From positions 2,725 through 9,683 of the forward strand of contig DCVO01000080.1 of NCBI GenBank assembly GCA_002327405.1: a stretch of 6,959 bases of DNA. Reading direction: 5' to 3'. Made by a program: the position numbers and the translations under genes. The notes under the pieces are model-generated. The model searched no databases. It had not been told where the DNA came from and was given only the letters and a program-made list of their open reading frames with translations. Numbering within the stretch: position 1 is the stretch's first letter; every line of letters starts with the position of its first letter. Origin of the DNA: Thiobacillus sp. UBA2186 (GTDB lineage: Bacteria > Pseudomonadota > Gammaproteobacteria > Burkholderiales > Thiobacillaceae). Of this stretch, positions 5,529 to 6,959 are shown one piece after another.

Positions 5529-6725
5529 TTGAAAAACAAGCTTTCCCTCCCCTGGCTGATCCTGCTCGGCGCGCTCACCGCCATCGGGCCCTTGTCCATC
5601 GACATGTACCTGCCTGCCTTCCCGGCGATGGAACGGGACCTGCAGGCCGTGCCCGGCTCGATGGAATTTACGCTGTCGAGCTTTTTCATCGGCATGGCGC
5701 TGGGGCAGCTGTTCTACGGGCCGTTAAGCGACAAGTTCGGCCGGCGCCGGCCGCTGATGGCCGGCCTTGCCCTTTACACCCTGGCTTCGCTGGGCTGCGC
5801 CTATGCCGGCAACGTGCAGCTGCTGGTGGGGCTGCGCTTTCTCGAAGCCCTGGGCGGCTGCGCCGGCCTGGTCATTACGCGCGCGGTGGTGCGCGACCGC
5901 TGCGGCGCGCGCGATTCGGCGCGCGCTTTTTCCCTGCTGATACTGGTCATGGGCCTGGCGCCGATCCTCGCCCCATTGATCGGCGCGGCGGTGGCGGCCT
6001 GGCTGGGCTGGCGCGAAATCTTCCTGCTGCTGGCGCTGTATGGCGCCATCGCCCTTCTGGCGGTATACCGCGGCCTGCCGGAAACCCACGACACGCGGCA
6101 CGAACCGCCGCTCGACATCGGCAGCGTGCTGGGGAATTACGGAAGGCTGCTGGTCTCGCGCAGTTTCATCGGCTACACCCTGGCCGGGGGCCTGGCGTTT
6201 GCCGGCATGTTCGCTTACATCGCCGGTTCGCCCTTCGTGCTGATCCAGTTACACGGCATCCCTGCCGAGCATTTCGGCTGGGTGTTCGGCCTCAATGCCT
6301 TGGGCTTCGTAGTCGCCAGCCAGGTCAACGCGAGACTGCTGAAAACCCGCAGTCTCACCCGGCTCCTGCATCACGCCGTCTGGCTGCCGGCGCTGGCGGG
6401 GTTGATTCTGGCGCTGGCGAGTTTCGGGGGATGGCTGGGCCTGCCGCTGGTCATGGCCGGTTTTTTCGCCTACGTGGCCAGCCTGGGTTTCATCGGCCCC
6501 AACGCCACGGCGGCGGCGCTCGCCACCCACGGCCAGCAGGCCGGCACCGCTTCGGCGCTGATGGGGGCGCTGCAGTTCGGCATTGCCACGGTGACGGGGG
6601 CGATGGTTGGGTGCTGGCATGACGGCACTGCGCGCCCGCTCATGCTGATGATGGGCATCTGCGGCGCGGGCGCCTGGCTGGCGCATCGCTGGCTGGCCAC
6701 TCCGTTAAAACACGCGGGTCACTGA
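5529..6725 (+). CDS. Bcr/CflA-family MFS multidrug exporter
   Basis: The 398-residue protein is an inner-membrane proton-driven exporter of the major facilitator superfamily, drug:H+ antiporter-1 (12-TM) group. The first helix runs into SIDMYLPAFP (24-32), a signature of Bcr/CflA proteins with the membrane-embedded acidic D25. MFS motif A is GPLSDKFGRRRP (64-75). A motif C-like GLAPILAPLIGA (142-153) on helix 5 marks antiporters. Hydrophobic segments continue to the C-terminus, and length equals E. coli Bcr (about 396). Relatives export bicyclomycin, chloramphenicol, sulfonamides or cysteine; the substrate here cannot be told. The start is TTG 5529, because no in-frame ATG or GTG lies between the upstream stop (5466-5468) and the conserved first helix. 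There is no clear ribosome binding site. A five-codon ORF (ATG 5515, MLPLI) ends in a TGA overlapping this TTG, so translational coupling is possible. The gene is divergent from the PAS-GAF-GGDEF gene. Confidence 0.92.
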   Translation: MKNKLSLPWLILLGALTAIGPLSIDMYLPAFPAMERDLQAVPGSMEFTLSSFFIGMALGQLFYGPLSDKFGRRRPLMAGLALYTLASLGCAYAGNVQLLVGLRFLEALGGCAGLVITRAVVRDRCGARDSARAFSLLILVMGLAPILAPLIGAAVAAWLGWREIFLLLALYGAIALLAVYRGLPETHDTRHEPPLDIGSVLGNYGRLLVSRSFIGYTLAGGLAFAGMFAYIAGSPFVLIQLHGIPAEHFGWVFGLNALGFVVASQVNARLLKTRSLTRLLHHAVWLPALAGLILALASFGGWLGLPLVMAGFFAYVASLGFIGPNATAAALATHGQQAGTASALMGALQFGIATVTGAMVGCWHDGTARPLMLMMGICGAGAWLAHRWLATPLKHAGH

Positions 6726-6959
6726 TCATTCGTGCCGCAAGGCGTCGATCGGGTTGAGGCCCGCCGCGCGCCGCGCGGGGAAGAAGCCGAAGATCACGCC
6801 GATGGCGGCGGCGAAGAAAAACGCCAGCAGGTTGATGCCGGGATTGAACAGGAAGGGCACCTGCATCAGGTAGGCAAGGCCCGCCGAGGCAACGACGGCG
6901 AAGGCGATGCCGACCAGCCCGCCGAAGGCCGACAGCACCACCGCCTCGATCAGGAACTG
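6726..6959 (-). CDS. MacB/FtsX-type ABC transporter permease, C-terminal end (5' end outside window)
   Basis: The minus-strand frame is open from the window edge to a TGA (plus-strand TCA, 6726-6728) and gives the last 77 residues. It begins QFLIEAVVLSAFGG, enters a first membrane segment (LVGIAFAVVASAGLAYL), crosses a short loop, then a second (LLAFFFAAAIGVIFGFF). It closes with PARRAAGLNPIDALRHE. FLIEA(V/I)-x-L-S-x-x-GG and the PA-R-A-A-x-L-x-P-I-x-A-L-R-x-E ending are characteristic of the FtsX-like permease domain of MacB-type ABC exporters, which with a MacB ATPase and a MacA adaptor move macrolides, peptides or lipoprotein-like substrates out of the inner membrane. Whether this is a MacB fusion or a separate permease cannot be seen. 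It abuts the MFS gene tail to tail with no gap. Confidence 0.88.
   Translation of the reverse strand, partial: QFLIEAVVLSAFGGLVGIAFAVVASAGLAYLMQVPFLFNPGINLLAFFFAAAIGVIFGFFPARRAAGLNPIDALRHE

Noticed and set aside
5465..6622. A 385-codon open frame in another frame of the exporter gene, starting ATG 5465
   Set aside because: It is rich in Arg, Pro and Gly, with no domain or membrane pattern, whereas the overlapping frame is a clear 12-TM transporter.
1..6959. CRISPR array, toxin-antitoxin pair, phage or transposase genes, or a new defence system
   Set aside because: No regular spaced repeats, no small gene pairs and no integrase or transposase frames. Every sizeable gene is assignable to a known family.

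Overview
The window looks like chromosomal DNA from a betaproteobacterium, GC-rich overall. The evidence is the end of a dnaB replicative helicase gene followed by alr (an order common in that class), a small class I cytochrome c close in type to the c551/c552 proteins of ammonia-, iron- and sulfur-oxidising Nitrosomonadales, and GGDEF signalling genes. The genus cannot be fixed from the sequence.

Layout. 1-162 is the 3' end of dnaB (+). 163-437 is a gene-free gap holding a composite repeat: one palindrome-rich repeat appears to be inserted inside another. 438-1499 is alr, alanine racemase (+), followed by a possible terminator. 1500-1677 is an AT-richer regulatory gap with an FNR-type box correctly placed over an extended -10 element. 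It drives a periplasmic monohaem cytochrome c (1678-1980, +), which ends in a strong bidirectional terminator. 2124-3065 is a PAS-GGDEF diguanylate cyclase (+). A sulfotransferase-family gene (about 3049-3906, +) overlaps or abuts it and carries a 19-codon out-of-frame block. 3983-5344 (or 5407) is a PAS-GAF-GGDEF diguanylate cyclase on the minus strand, convergent with the sulfotransferase gene. 5529-6725 is a Bcr/CflA-type drug exporter (+), divergent from the second cyclase. 6726-6959 is the 3' end of a MacB/FtsX-type ABC transporter permease gene (-), exactly abutting the exporter tail to tail.

How they work together. dnaB and alr are housekeeping genes. The cytochrome is an electron carrier that appears to be switched on at low oxygen. 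The two cyclases make c-di-GMP. Both have intact metal, GG(D/E)EF and RxxD inhibitory-site residues, so both should be active and product-inhibited, but they sense through different N-terminal domains. The sulfotransferase between them may act on a surface or exported substrate; a link to c-di-GMP is inference only.

I see no CRISPR array, RNA gene, transposase or recognisable defence system. The best leads are the frame-disrupted sulfotransferase, the FNR promoter, the nested repeat and the (CAA)6 tract at the start of the second cyclase.
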